64,000 nt of DNA from DATAEK01 sp036258055 (GCA_036258055.1 DATAEK010000102.1:1-64000); one strand, 5' to 3'. Shown: positions 8,475-16,927, counted from the stretch's first letter. Made by a program: numbers and translations. The notes: a model not told the origin generated them from the letters alone.

Positions 8475-9494
8475 TCAGGGCGTAAGGACGATCTTGCCGA
8501 AGTGCTGACGGGCTTCCAGGCGCTGATGGGCCCGGACAGCGTCCGAAAGTGGAACGACCTCGTCAATCACGGGCTTCAGGCGGCCCGCGAAGAAGTGTGG
8601 AACGGCCTGCAGCAGTTCGCGGCTCGTGCCCATGTAGGAGCCGAACGCCTGCAGCTGTCTCGCAAACAGGTGTACCAAATTGATCGCGCCCTTCGGCCCC
8701 GTTGTCGCGCCGCAGGTGACGATCCGGCCCCCCGCGGCGAGGGCGCGCATGCTGCGATCCCAGGTCGCCTCGCCGACGTGCTCGACGACGATGTCCGCTC
8801 CGGCACCGGCCGTTGCAGCCTTCAGTTCGCGCCCGAAGTCGCCGGCGTAGTGATCGAACACCTGTTCGACCCCGAGCGCCCGCGTCTGTTCCATCTTCGA
8901 CGGGCTTGACGTCGCGAAAACGCGCGCACCGTGCAACCGCGCAACCTGAATGGCCGCCTGACCGACCCCGCTGCCGCCGGCCAGCACCAGGACGATGTCC
9001 CCGCTCTGAATGGCCGCGAGCGTCACGAGCATGTGCCACGCGGTCAGGAAGGTCAGGGGAAACGCCGCGGCCTCGACGAAGCCGATGTGATCGGGAATCG
9101 GTACGAGGTTTTCGACGGGAATGGCAATCAGCTCCGCGTAGCCTCCGTCAGATTGCAGCCCGAGCACGTCGTAACGGACGCACAGATTATCGCGTCCGCG
9201 CGCGCACGCTCGACAGGTCCCGCAATGGAGCCCGGGCTGCAGGAGCACTCGCGTCCCGGCTCGCACTGGCCCACCGCCGTCATCCACGACCTCGCCGGCG
9301 ACGTCGCTGCCAGAGATATGCGGCAGCGGAATCGAGACCCGATCGAGCCCGCGACGCTGCCACAGATCGATGTGATTGAGGGCGCACGCCTGGACCCTCA
9401 CGATCGCGCGTCCGGGTGACGGAACGGGATCTGGCGCGTCCTCGTAGCGCAGGACTTCGGGACCTCCGTGGTGGTGGAAGCGGGATGCTTTCAT
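8475..9494 (-). CDS. Quinone-oxidoreductase-like zinc-type MDR dehydrogenase
   Basis: A 339-residue MDR protein starting MKASRFHHHGGPEVLRYEDAP, typical of NADPH:quinone reductase-like enzymes. It also keeps a structural zinc lobe (CGTCRACARGRDNLC). The nucleotide motif is AGGSGVGQAA, and the family C-terminus is HFGKIVLTP. Acts on quinones or alpha,beta-unsaturated carbonyls by family knowledge; the actual substrate is unknown. The start codon lies 5 bp from the GGTGCC repeat array at 9499, so its promoter and ribosome site must overlap that array or come from further upstream. Confidence 0.88.
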   Translation of the reverse strand: MKASRFHHHGGPEVLRYEDAPDPVPSPGRAIVRVQACALNHIDLWQRRGLDRVSIPLPHISGSDVAGEVVDDGGGPVRAGTRVLLQPGLHCGTCRACARGRDNLCVRYDVLGLQSDGGYAELIAIPVENLVPIPDHIGFVEAAAFPLTFLTAWHMLVTLAAIQSGDIVLVLAGGSGVGQAAIQVARLHGARVFATSSPSKMEQTRALGVEQVFDHYAGDFGRELKAATAGAGADIVVEHVGEATWDRSMRALAAGGRIVTCGATTGPKGAINLVHLFARQLQAFGSYMGTSRELLQAVPHFFAGRLKPVIDEVVPLSDAVRAHQRLEARQHFGKIVLTP

Positions 9495-9498
9495 GATC

Positions 9499-9708
9499 CT
9501 TGTCCGTGCCTAAGGTGCCTGGGTGCCTAGGGTGCTAAGGGTGCCTAAGGTGCCAGGCGTGCCAAAGGTGCTAGGGGCTAGGGTGCCAGGGGCTAGGCAC
9601 CTTGGCACCTTGGCACCTTGGCACCTTGCGCACCTTGGCACCTTGGCACCTTGGCACCTTAGGCACCCTCGCACCCTAGGCACCTTAGGCACCTTTGGCA
9701 CCGACAAG
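9499..9708. repeat. GGTGCC/GGCACC low-complexity array with inverted arms, copy 1
   Basis: The left arm (9505-9590) is made of GTGCCTAAG-, GTGCCTGG- and GTGCTAGG-type words. The right arm (9591-9706) is made of GGCACCTT words, several exact and adjacent. The arms are reverse complements in character, so a transcript could fold back over most of the array. The ends are near-inverted: CTTGTCCGTGCC at 9499-9510 and GGCACCGACAAG at 9697-9708 (one mismatch). The element fills 210 of the 216 bp between the oxidoreductase start codon and the M16 stop codon. Confidence 0.9.
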
Positions 9709-9710
9709 CC

Positions 9711-11081
9711 TCAGAACTCAGGTGCCACCACAAGCCCCTCCCCCAGTCCGAGCTCGAGGATTCGATCCTGGAGCTTCGCATGATCGCCGACGATGACGGT
9801 GGTCAGCCGGGAAGGATCGATGTGCGCCGCGACGCGTGTGAGATCCTCGGGGGTCAGCGACAGCACTCGCGGCACGAACGTCGAGAAGTAGTCGTCGGGC
9901 AGATCGTAGAGTGCGATCTGCGCCGCGGCCCGGCCGATTTGCTCGCCGGTCTCGAAGTTCCGGGGGTAGCCGCGGGTGAGCGCGGCACGACCGAGCTCGA
10001 GCTCCTGCCGGGTCACAGGCCGGGCGCTGCGGATGTCCGTCATCTCCGCGAGCGATTCGCGAACCGCGTCGACGGTGGCCTCCGACTGCACGCTGGTCTG
10101 CATCACGAACAGGCCTGACGCCCGCCGAAAATCGAAACTCGTACGGACGCCGTAGGTGTAGCCCTTGTGCTCGCGCAGATTCATGTTCAGGCGACTGACG
10201 AACTGGCCGCCCAGGACCATGTTGAGCGTGACGAGCGCGTGGTAGTCCGGCGTGCTTCTCGGCAGACCGACGTGGCCGATTCTCAACTCCGATTGCGGTG
10301 ATCCGGCACGATCAACGATGGCCAGGCGATGGGCGGCGGTGTCCGGCGTCGAGGTCGATCCGCCATCGTCGGCGCCGGGCGGTGTTTCGACGGTCCACGG
10401 ACCGAATGCACCCTCCATCAACGCGAACAACCGGTCAGCAGGGGCATCGCCGACGGCGACAATCGTCGCGCGAGCCGACAGGTACTGTGCCCGATGAAAC
10501 GCCGTGACGTCGTCGAGCGAGGTTGCCCGCAGCGAAGCGGTCGTGCCAATCGGCAGGTAACCGTAGGGGTGGGATCCAAAGAGCAGGCTCGCAAAAGCGC
10601 GTTCCGCCTGCGCCGACGGCACGTCGCGAAGCTGCACCAGGCGGTTCAGCCGCAGCTCGCGAACGCGTTCGAACTCTCGCGCCTCCATCCGAGGCCGCAC
10701 GATCATGTCAGCGGCCAGCGCGAAGATTCGTTCCGCGAAGCGCGCGAGGCCGGTGATCGTGACGAGCGTCGCATCCGCGCCGACCTCGATGTCGAGTTGC
10801 GCGCCCATGCGCCCGAGGGCGTCATGGACCTCGAGCGCGCCGAGATCTCCGCAGCCCTCGTCCAGCAGATCGCCGGTCAGCGCGGCAAGGCCGTGGCGGC
10901 CGGTCGGGTCCGCGGAGGCTCCAACCGGTATCAGCACGATCGCACTAACGAGCGGTACATCACGGTGCTCGACGGCGCACGCACGCGCACCGTTCGAAAG
11001 CGCGCGCCAGTGGATGCGAGGAAACGAATAGGCAGGTTCCGGCCCGAGCGCCGGCAGCCGTGAGCGATCGACCGCCATCAT
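9711..11081 (-). CDS. M16 family peptidase-like protein, inactive-type subunit
   Basis: A 456-residue M16 (insulinase/pitrilysin-like) protein with two M16 halves. Where the zinc motif HxxEH would lie it reads GRHGLAALTGDLLDEG, so the catalytic residues are missing. It keeps the Arg/Tyr pair typical of the non-catalytic half (LREHKGYTYGVRTSF). In bacterial M16B pairs such a subunit completes the active chamber of the HxxEH partner, encoded here immediately upstream with a 4-bp ATGA overlap (11078-11081). No obvious signal peptide is visible. Confidence 0.87.
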   Translation of the reverse strand: MMAVDRSRLPALGPEPAYSFPRIHWRALSNGARACAVEHRDVPLVSAIVLIPVGASADPTGRHGLAALTGDLLDEGCGDLGALEVHDALGRMGAQLDIEVGADATLVTITGLARFAERIFALAADMIVRPRMEAREFERVRELRLNRLVQLRDVPSAQAERAFASLLFGSHPYGYLPIGTTASLRATSLDDVTAFHRAQYLSARATIVAVGDAPADRLFALMEGAFGPWTVETPPGADDGGSTSTPDTAAHRLAIVDRAGSPQSELRIGHVGLPRSTPDYHALVTLNMVLGGQFVSRLNMNLREHKGYTYGVRTSFDFRRASGLFVMQTSVQSEATVDAVRESLAEMTDIRSARPVTRQELELGRAALTRGYPRNFETGEQIGRAAAQIALYDLPDDYFSTFVPRVLSLTPEDLTRVAAHIDPSRLTTVIVGDHAKLQDRILELGLGEGLVVAPEF

Positions 11082-12388
11082 GAGACTTTCGCGGGCACGG
11101 AGGCCTCCAGCGCCAGCTCGGTGCGCCCGCGAGGCACGACGCTGACGAGCACTCGGGAGTTGGGGTTCAACCAGCGTTCGGCGCTCTGACGAAGCGCGTC
11201 GGCAGTCGCGGTGCGATAACGATCGAGATCCCGGTCGAAGTAGTCAGGGTCACCGAGATAGACGTTGTAGGCGTTGAGCTGATCCGATTTGCCGCCGAAC
11301 CCTCCGACGGTCTGTAGCCGGTGGATGAAGCTCGCCTCCGCTTGAGCGAGGCATCGTTCCATCTCCACCTCGGTGGGGCCGCGATCGATGAAGCGCGCCA
11401 CCTCGACGGCAATCGCGCGCTCGAGCTCGACAAGCGATCGTCCGGGCGCGGCCGTCCCCACGATCTGGAAGAAGCTGCCGAGCTCGCGCGAGCTCTGGGT
11501 GGCGGCGACCTCGGTCGCGATCCGCTGCTCGTACACCAGCGCGCGATACAACCGCGATGTCTTGCCGCCGGCCAGAACGTCCGACACGAGGTCGAGCTCG
11601 GCGTCACCCGCGCCGAAGAGCGCCGGGGCGTGCCAGGCCATGTACAAGCGCGGAAGCTCGACGCGATCCTCGAGCTGGAGCCGGATGTCCTGGGCGATCG
11701 GTTCGACCGCGTTCGTCCTGACTGGCGGCGGGTTGGGCCCGGCGTCGATCTCGCCGAAATAGCGCTCGGCGAGGGTCAGCGCCTGGGCGGTATCGATATC
11801 GCCCGCCAGAGCCAGCGATGCGTTGCACGGCCGATAGTAGGTCTGAAAGAACGCATGCACGTCGTCGAGATGCGCGGCGAGGAGATCTTCGGCTGCGCCA
11901 ATCGTGAGCCAGTGGTAGGGGTGATCAGGCGGGTACAAGGCAGCGACGGTGGCCATGCCCGCGAGCCCATACGGACGGTTCTCGTAGTTCTGACGACGCT
12001 CGTTCAAGACGACGTCACGCTGATTGCGAAACTTGGCTTCGGTCAGCGCCGGGAGGAGGTGCGCCATGCGATCGGACTCCATCCAGAGCGCGAGCTCGAA
12101 CGCGTTGGTGGGCACGACCTCCCAGTAGTTCGTGCGATCGGCGTTGGTCGATCCGTTCAGCGAACCGCCCGCTTCCTGCAGCGGCTGAAAGTAGCCCTTG
12201 TCGTGATGCTGCGACCCTTCGAACATCAGGTGCTCGAACAGATGGGCAAAGCCAGTCCTCCCGGGCACCTCGTTCTTCGAGCCGACGTGGTACCAGACGT
12301 TGACAGCGACGATCGGACAATCGTGGTCTTCGTGCACGAGCACGTCCAGACCGTTGGCGAGAGTGTGACGGGTGAATGAAAGTGTCAT
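11078..12388 (-). CDS. M16 family zinc metallopeptidase, catalytic subunit
   Basis: A 436-residue M16 peptidase. The inverted zinc motif HLFEH is at residues 49-53, and the third ligand glutamate is in the NERRQNYENRPYG stretch near 130. The frame is open to 12598, but the start at 12388 (MTLSFTRHTLANGLDVLVHE) matches the family N-terminus and leaves an 80-bp divergent promoter region with the MFS gene. It degrades oligopeptides as a heterodimer with the inactive subunit downstream, by family knowledge. No clear signal peptide is present with this start. Confidence 0.92.
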   Translation of the reverse strand: MTLSFTRHTLANGLDVLVHEDHDCPIVAVNVWYHVGSKNEVPGRTGFAHLFEHLMFEGSQHHDKGYFQPLQEAGGSLNGSTNADRTNYWEVVPTNAFELALWMESDRMAHLLPALTEAKFRNQRDVVLNERRQNYENRPYGLAGMATVAALYPPDHPYHWLTIGAAEDLLAAHLDDVHAFFQTYYRPCNASLALAGDIDTAQALTLAERYFGEIDAGPNPPPVRTNAVEPIAQDIRLQLEDRVELPRLYMAWHAPALFGAGDAELDLVSDVLAGGKTSRLYRALVYEQRIATEVAATQSSRELGSFFQIVGTAAPGRSLVELERAIAVEVARFIDRGPTEVEMERCLAQAEASFIHRLQTVGGFGGKSDQLNAYNVYLGDPDYFDRDLDRYRTATADALRQSAERWLNPNSRVLVSVVPRGRTELALEASVPAKVS

Positions 12389-12468
12389 CGTGGATGAGAC
12401 AGCGTGAGGATCGGCGGCTGGCCGGGGAATGCAACACGCGTGATCTAACATACATCGTAAGACCACCG

Positions 12469-13794
12469 ATGACCGCCACGCGTCCCGCGCCGCCAGCCGC
12501 GGCTCCCCCTGAACGATATCGCATGCTGGCGCTCGTCGCGATCGGGCAATTCCTCGGTATGACGCTGTGGTTCTCCGCAAGCGCCGCCGCTCCCGCAATC
12601 GCCGCGGAACTCGCCGTCACCGGCTCTGGCGTCGCCTGGCTGACGATGGCCGTGCAGGCAGGCTTCGTCGCCGGAACGCTGGTCAGCGCGCTCCTGAACC
12701 TCGCGGACGTCCTGAACGCGCGCCGGCTGTTCGCGATCGGCTGTGCTGTAGGCGCGGCCGCAAATGCGACGATCCCGGCCGCGGAATCGGCCGGGGCGAT
12801 CATCGCACTGCGGTTCGCGACCGGTGCTGCGCTGGCCTGTGTGTATCCTCCCGGGATGAAGATCGTCGCCGGGTGGTTTCTGGAGCGCCGTGGCACCGCG
12901 CTTGGCATCACGGTGGGCGCGCTGACGATGGGCAGCGCGTTTCCGCACTTGCTGTCTTGGGCGGCAGCGGGCGTGGATTGGCGCACGCTGATGTGGGCCT
13001 CCTCGGGGTTGGCGATCACCGGCGGCGCCCTGGTCGAAACCACGGTCGGTGACGGGCCCTATGTCAGCGCCTCGGCACCCTTCGATCCCCACGCGATTGA
13101 GCACGTGATCCGCGATCGTGGTGTACGGCTCGCCACGCTCGGCTATCTCGGTCACATGTGGGAGCTCTACGCCATGTGGACGTGGATCGCCGCGTTCGCA
13201 GCCGCCTCGTTGAGTGCCGCCGGAATCGTGACGGCGCATACCGGTTCGCTCGTCGCGTTCGTGGCCATCGGCACCGGGGCCGCCGGGTGCGCGATCGCTG
13301 GATTCTGGGCGGACACGTGGGGCAAAGCGCGAGTTGCAGGCGCGGCCATGCTCGTGAGCGGCGTGTGCGCCGCGGTGTCCGGCTTCGTCTTCGGCGCAGC
13401 CCCCTGGTGGCTGTTCGCGCTGGCAATCGTGTGGGGATTCTCCGTCGTCGCCGACTCGGCGCAATTCTCCGCGCTGGTGAGCGAGTTCAGCCCGCGGACG
13501 CATGTCGGCACCGCGCTGACGCTGCAGGTCTGCGCGGGGTTCCTGCTGACGATGATCAGCATGCGCCTGGTGCCGGCGTTTGCCGGGCACTACGGCTGGC
13601 GGTGGGCGTTCGTGCTGCTGGTGCCGGGGCCGCTCGCTGGCGTGTGGACGATGGCCCGGCTGGCGAGTGCTACTTCTTCTGGAACTCTCCGCACGTCGAC
13701 ATCGACGCACCGTAGTACGGATTCCGGATCTGATCTTCCTTCTGCAGCCAGGAGTGCTTCACCATCGGGCAGTAGGCCACCTTCACGTCGCTGA
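12469..13794 (+). CDS. MFS transporter
   Basis: A protein of about 441 residues with some twelve hydrophobic helices, starting at 12469 (MTATRPAPPAAAPPERYRML). The first helix GQFLGMTLWFSASAAAPAI and the GWFLERRGTALGITVGALTMG loop match the MFS core. The substrate is unknown. The last 40 or so codons (ATSSGTLRTSTSTHRSTDSG...) are hydrophilic and antisense to the 3' end of the DUF3347 gene, overlapping it by 125 bp. The transporter fold is complete before that tail, so the true stop may have been lost by mutation. Confidence 0.85.
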   Translation: MTATRPAPPAAAPPERYRMLALVAIGQFLGMTLWFSASAAAPAIAAELAVTGSGVAWLTMAVQAGFVAGTLVSALLNLADVLNARRLFAIGCAVGAAANATIPAAESAGAIIALRFATGAALACVYPPGMKIVAGWFLERRGTALGITVGALTMGSAFPHLLSWAAAGVDWRTLMWASSGLAITGGALVETTVGDGPYVSASAPFDPHAIEHVIRDRGVRLATLGYLGHMWELYAMWTWIAAFAAASLSAAGIVTAHTGSLVAFVAIGTGAAGCAIAGFWADTWGKARVAGAAMLVSGVCAAVSGFVFGAAPWWLFALAIVWGFSVVADSAQFSALVSEFSPRTHVGTALTLQVCAGFLLTMISMRLVPAFAGHYGWRWAFVLLVPGPLAGVWTMARLASATSSGTLRTSTSTHRSTDSGSDLPSAARSASPSGSRPPSRR

Positions 13795-14116
13795 CGTCCT
13801 TCCAGCCTTCCGCCTTGGCCGCGGCGATGACCGCCTCGCTCAGCGGGCCGAATGCCTCACGCGCCGCCTTCAAGTCCGCGGCCTTCTCGATCGCGGCCGC
13901 CGCCTTCGCCATGTTGCGACCTGCGTCACCCATCCGCGTCGCCTGCGCACCGATGCTCTTCGCGGACCCCTTGATTCCATCGATCTTGTCGGTCGCGAGC
14001 TGGTTCTGAATCTCCAGATACGAACCCACGATCGCCTTCATGGCATCCGATGCCTGAAGCCGGATGCCGATCATCGTGGTAACGAGCAGCGCAAGAACGA
14101 ATGCTGTCCTTCTCAT
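13670..14116 (-). CDS. Exported DUF3347 domain protein (candidate metal-binding)
   Basis: A 148-residue exported protein. The ATG at 14116 gives a signal peptide (MRRTAFVLALLVTTMIGIRL, cleavage near QAS) and is preceded by GGAAAGGA. The body is helical (AMKAIVGSYLEIQNQLATDK), followed by a conserved tail YCPMVKHSWLQKEDQIRNPY and then GASMSTCG, the pattern of the DUF3347 domain found at the end of CusB-type adaptors, where Cys, Met and His can bind copper. The role as a periplasmic copper-handling protein is inference. It is downstream of mrp on the same strand, and convergent and overlapping with the MFS gene. Confidence 0.8.
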   Translation of the reverse strand: MRRTAFVLALLVTTMIGIRLQASDAMKAIVGSYLEIQNQLATDKIDGIKGSAKSIGAQATRMGDAGRNMAKAAAAIEKAADLKAAREAFGPLSEAVIAAAKAEGWKDVSDVKVAYCPMVKHSWLQKEDQIRNPYYGASMSTCGEFQKK

Positions 14117-14192
14117 ATCTGCGTGCGGTCCTTTCCATTCACTCTTGCTAACGCGCTTCGCGCGGCGGCCTCGCAGTTTCACCGATGACCAT

Positions 14193-14262
14193 CCCATTTG
14201 CCATTTACCCTTTGCCGTTTGCCATTTACCATCCGTCAGGTTGCCATTTACCATCCGTCAGG
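14193..14262. repeat. CATTTACC-type array with exact 22-bp tandem
   Basis: The words TTTGCCATTTACC and TTTGCCG recur from about 14198. The 22-bp unit occurs exactly twice in tandem at 14219-14240 and 14241-14262; it starts TTGCCATTTACC and ends CCGTCAGG. The second copy runs over the mrp stop codon (14258-14260). Unlike the GGTGCC arrays it shows only one arm. It occupies the spacer between mrp and the DUF3347 gene. Confidence 0.8.
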
Positions 14263-15346
14263 CAATGGGCGTCAGCGGAATGGGCCGCTTGTAGCTGGCG
14301 ATCGACAACTGCGCGGCGAGCCGTTCCGCGGTCGTCCGAAATGCCTGGGATGCCGGCGACGCCGGCTCCCCAATCGTAATGGGGACCCCGGTGTCCCCGC
14401 CAATTCGAATCGGCTCGTAAATCGGCACGCGGCCGAGGAACGGCACGTTCAGCTCGTTTGCGAGCGTCTCGCCTCCGCCCTTCCCGAAAATGTCGCTTTC
14501 GTGGCGGCACTCGGGACAGATGAAGTGGCTCATGTTCTCGATCAGGCCAAGCGTCGGGACGTTCAGCTTCTGATACATCCGCACGGCCCGCCGTGTATCG
14601 GCGAGCGAGACGGTCTGCGGGGTAGTCACGACGACCGCGCCGGAGACGGGGACCGTCTGACTCAGGCTCAGGGCGACGTCGCCTGTGCCGGGCGGCATGT
14701 CCACGATCAGATAGTCGATGTCTTCCCAACGAACGTCGCGAAAGAACTGCTGGATGACGCCGTGCAACATCGGCCCGCGCCAGATCACCGGCGCGTCGTC
14801 ATTGGTCAAGAACGCCATCGACACCAACTTGATGCCGTACTGCTCAGCCGGGACGATCTTCTTGCCTTCGGCGTCGGTCATCAGCTGCGCGCGGACGCCG
14901 AGCATGATCGGCACGTTCGGCCCATAGATGTCGCCGTCGATCATCGCGACACGGCCGCCGTACTGGCTAAGCGCGATCGCCAGGTTCACGGCAACCGTCG
15001 TCTTCCCGACTCCGCCTTTACCGGCGCCAACCGCGATGATGTTCTTGATGCCGGGCACCGGCGCCTTGCCAAGATCGGCGGAAAGCGTCGACCTCACCTG
15101 CGCCGTCATTTCAACGATGACGTCGGTGACGCCGGGAACGCGGCTGACGACCTCGCGCGCCTGATCGCGCATCAGATCCTTCACCGGACAGGCCGGTGTC
15201 GTCAGTTCGATCGAGAACGCCACGCGTCCGCCGTCGATCCGAAGATTCTTGATGAACTTGAGCGAGACGATGTCGCGGTGGAGGTCCGGATCCTGGACCG
15301 CCTTCAGCGCCTCGAGCACAGCGGCTTCAGTGACTGCTGGGGACAT
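14258..15346 (-). CDS. apbC: Mrp/ApbC-family iron-sulfur cluster carrier ATPase
   Basis: A 362-residue protein with an N-terminal MIP18/DUF59 domain (about 5-85, with the conserved cysteine in TTPACPVK). A P-loop ATPase domain follows, with deviant Walker A GKGGVGKT (109-116), DGDIYGPN and DMPPGTGD. The CPEC pair near residue 280 is the Fe-S ligand pair shared by Mrp/Nbp35 proteins. It carries and transfers 4Fe-4S clusters in the cytoplasm. It starts at ATG 15346; 143 bp separate it from the DUF4870 gene upstream on the same strand. Confidence 0.95.
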   Translation of the reverse strand: MSPAVTEAAVLEALKAVQDPDLHRDIVSLKFIKNLRIDGGRVAFSIELTTPACPVKDLMRDQAREVVSRVPGVTDVIVEMTAQVRSTLSADLGKAPVPGIKNIIAVGAGKGGVGKTTVAVNLAIALSQYGGRVAMIDGDIYGPNVPIMLGVRAQLMTDAEGKKIVPAEQYGIKLVSMAFLTNDDAPVIWRGPMLHGVIQQFFRDVRWEDIDYLIVDMPPGTGDVALSLSQTVPVSGAVVVTTPQTVSLADTRRAVRMYQKLNVPTLGLIENMSHFICPECRHESDIFGKGGGETLANELNVPFLGRVPIYEPIRIGGDTGVPITIGEPASPASQAFRTTAERLAAQLSIASYKRPIPLTPIA

Positions 15347-15457
15347 GAGAACACTTCATTCTATCAGGCCCGGACGTGAGCGGCAGGACTCGAGGTCATG
15401 CGCTCGCGGATCGACATCGACAAGAACGTGTCGCTGTTCGCAAAGCGATTGTTCGAT

Positions 15458-15485
15458 GGGGGGTCGGGCGGGGCGAAGCCCTCGG
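15458..15485. repeat. GGGG-CGAA-GCCC hairpin motif, short copy
   Basis: A G-run followed by CGGGCGGGGCGAAGCCCTCGG, in the spacer upstream of mrp. The core GGGCGAAGCCC folds into a short stem with a GAA loop. The same motif, longer and preceded by GGGGGGTCCGG, appears at 49521-49551, again directly beside a stop codon. Here it sits 6 bp from the DUF4870 stop. Confidence 0.55.
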
Positions 15486-15490
15486 TCTAC

Positions 15491-15856
15491 TCAGATGTTC
15501 CGCTCGGCCATGTCTCCGGCGATCGGCAGCTTGAAGTGCTCGCCCTGGTAGGCCTTGAACATCAGGAGGAGCCAGAGTCCCGCCGACACGGGCGGAATGA
15601 TGAACAACGAGACCAGCCAGCCGAAGAGCGGGACCGAGAAGCACAGGAACCACGCGAACGACAGCGCGCCAAATACGATGATGGACTGCAACGCGTGGAA
15701 GCGGACAAAGCGGTTCTCATGCTCCATCAGCAGCAAGGCCAGGCCGGTGATCCAGCCGAGCCCGTACGCAACGGCGGCCGCGACGTTGGCGTCCAGCCCA
15801 ACAGAGGTGCGTGCTTTGTTGTCGGGTACGGCGCCGGAGGGGCCGGTCGACGTCAC
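15491..15856 (-). CDS. DUF4870-type small membrane protein
   Basis: A 121-residue protein starting with GTG at 15856, overlapping the upstream stop in a GTGA. The family pattern is clear: an N-terminal VAAAVAYGLGWITGLALLLM helix, then the MEHENRFVRFHALQSIIVFG motif, then two further helices (SFAWFLCFSVPLFGWLVSLF; PPVSAGLWLLLMF) and a short KAYQGEHFKLP tail. It is an inner-membrane protein of unknown function. It is the third gene of a co-translated set with the DnaJ-like protein and a second membrane protein. Confidence 0.85.
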   Translation of the reverse strand: MTSTGPSGAVPDNKARTSVGLDANVAAAVAYGLGWITGLALLLMEHENRFVRFHALQSIIVFGALSFAWFLCFSVPLFGWLVSLFIIPPVSAGLWLLLMFKAYQGEHFKLPIAGDMAERNI

Positions 15857-16239
15857 GAAGTCACCTCGAAGAGCGAGCGCGTTTCGTTGTGCAGCAGCAC
15901 CCAGAACGCGTAGATGCCGAGCGCGGTCCCGAATGGCAGCAGGAAGAGGTTGGGCACCGCCAGGCCAAGCGTGACGAGGCGGCCATTCGCAACGCGACGC
16001 TGCAGCGCGCGGCCGGCCCACGCGTTCGCGACGCCACCGGCCAGCAACGCAGCTGCGAAGATGATGAACGCCGCCGCCGTGATCCCGGCTGAAACGCCAG
16101 TGCCGACGGTCGTCCATCCGATGGCCACTGCACCGGCCGCGAGCATCAGCGTGGAGACACCGAGCATCACGCCGATACCGCCCCAGACGAGTTGAAGGAT
16201 GCCGAGCAGGTGGAGATGAGGACGCACCTCGGACGTCAC
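15853..16239 (-). CDS. Small four-helix membrane protein, unknown
   Basis: A 128-residue protein with a GTG start at 16239 inside a GTGA overlap with the DnaJ-like gene. Its own stop overlaps the DUF4870 start in another GTGA. It has four hydrophobic segments (LLGILQLVWGGIGVMLGVS; GITAAAFIIFAAALLAGGVA; LVTLGLAVPNLFLLPFGTAL; GIYAFWVLL) and ends NETRSLFEVTS. I do not recognise a named family. The double overlap suggests expression in fixed ratio with the DnaJ-like protein. Confidence 0.75.
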   Translation of the reverse strand: MTSEVRPHLHLLGILQLVWGGIGVMLGVSTLMLAAGAVAIGWTTVGTGVSAGITAAAFIIFAAALLAGGVANAWAGRALQRRVANGRLVTLGLAVPNLFLLPFGTALGIYAFWVLLHNETRSLFEVTS

Positions 16240-16847
16240 CGGATGCTGACCCGCACTTCCACGAAGGTGTGCGGCGCGCCCGGAGGCATGACGCTGAACC
16301 GGAATCGCGTGCCTTCGCGGACGCCGGCCGGCACGCGGAGGCGCAGCTCGTGTGTCGACGGCACTTCGCCGCCACCGCCGCAGGCGTCGCACCACTCCTG
16401 CCACGACTCGCCGCGGCCGCCGCAGTGCGGGCACGTTCGGCGAAGCGGTACGTCGAGCGGCACGGTCGTGCCCCAGAAGGCTTCCTGCGGGCTCAGCACG
16501 ATCTCAGCGGACAACGCGGCGCCAGGCACGACGCCGAAAAACGCGTGACGCATGCTGTCGAGCACACTCGAGACCGACGGAAAATCGATGGCGACTTCGT
16601 CGCTGAACCAGTCAGCCCGCCCGGACCAGGCCACACCGTCAGGGGCCCTGAGGCTTGCATCGTAAGACTCGCGCTGGCTCGGATCGCGGAGCACTTCGTA
16701 GGCGCGCGAGGCTTCGAGGAATGCGGTCGTACGGTCGTCACCCGAGATGTCCGGGTGATACCGGCGCGCAAGCTGCCGGTACGCGCGGCGGATCTCCTCC
16801 GCCCCCGCATCCGGCGAAACCCCGAGAACGTCGTAGTAATCGCGCAT
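16236..16847 (-). CDS. DnaJ-like co-chaperone with reduced zinc-finger region
   Basis: A 203-residue protein. Residues 1-65 are a J domain with the HPD motif (RRYHPDISG) and the usual DYYDVLGVSPDAG start. In place of the four-repeat zinc region of full DnaJ it has only two CxxCxGxG-like repeats (CPHCGGRG and CDACGGGG), then one C-terminal beta domain (LRLRVPAGVREGTRFRF). Full DnaJ is about 375 residues, so this is a reduced J protein that would stimulate an Hsp70. The GTGA overlap couples it to two membrane proteins. Its start lies 80 bp from the second GGTGCC array. Confidence 0.9.
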   Translation of the reverse strand: MRDYYDVLGVSPDAGAEEIRRAYRQLARRYHPDISGDDRTTAFLEASRAYEVLRDPSQRESYDASLRAPDGVAWSGRADWFSDEVAIDFPSVSSVLDSMRHAFFGVVPGAALSAEIVLSPQEAFWGTTVPLDVPLRRTCPHCGGRGESWQEWCDACGGGGEVPSTHELRLRVPAGVREGTRFRFSVMPPGAPHTFVEVRVSIR

Positions 16848-16927
16848 GCCGTACGGCGGTCAGTTCGCCGCCCTGCAAGTACGATAGGGGCGCACGGAGA
16901 GGCTGTCAAGGAAGAGTGAAGGGGAAA

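Noticed and set aside
9510..9707. ORFs translating the GGTGCC array into Val-Pro/Lys-rich peptides on both strands
   Set aside because: The peptides only mirror the DNA words, every frame is open because the words lack stops, and no ribosome site precedes them.
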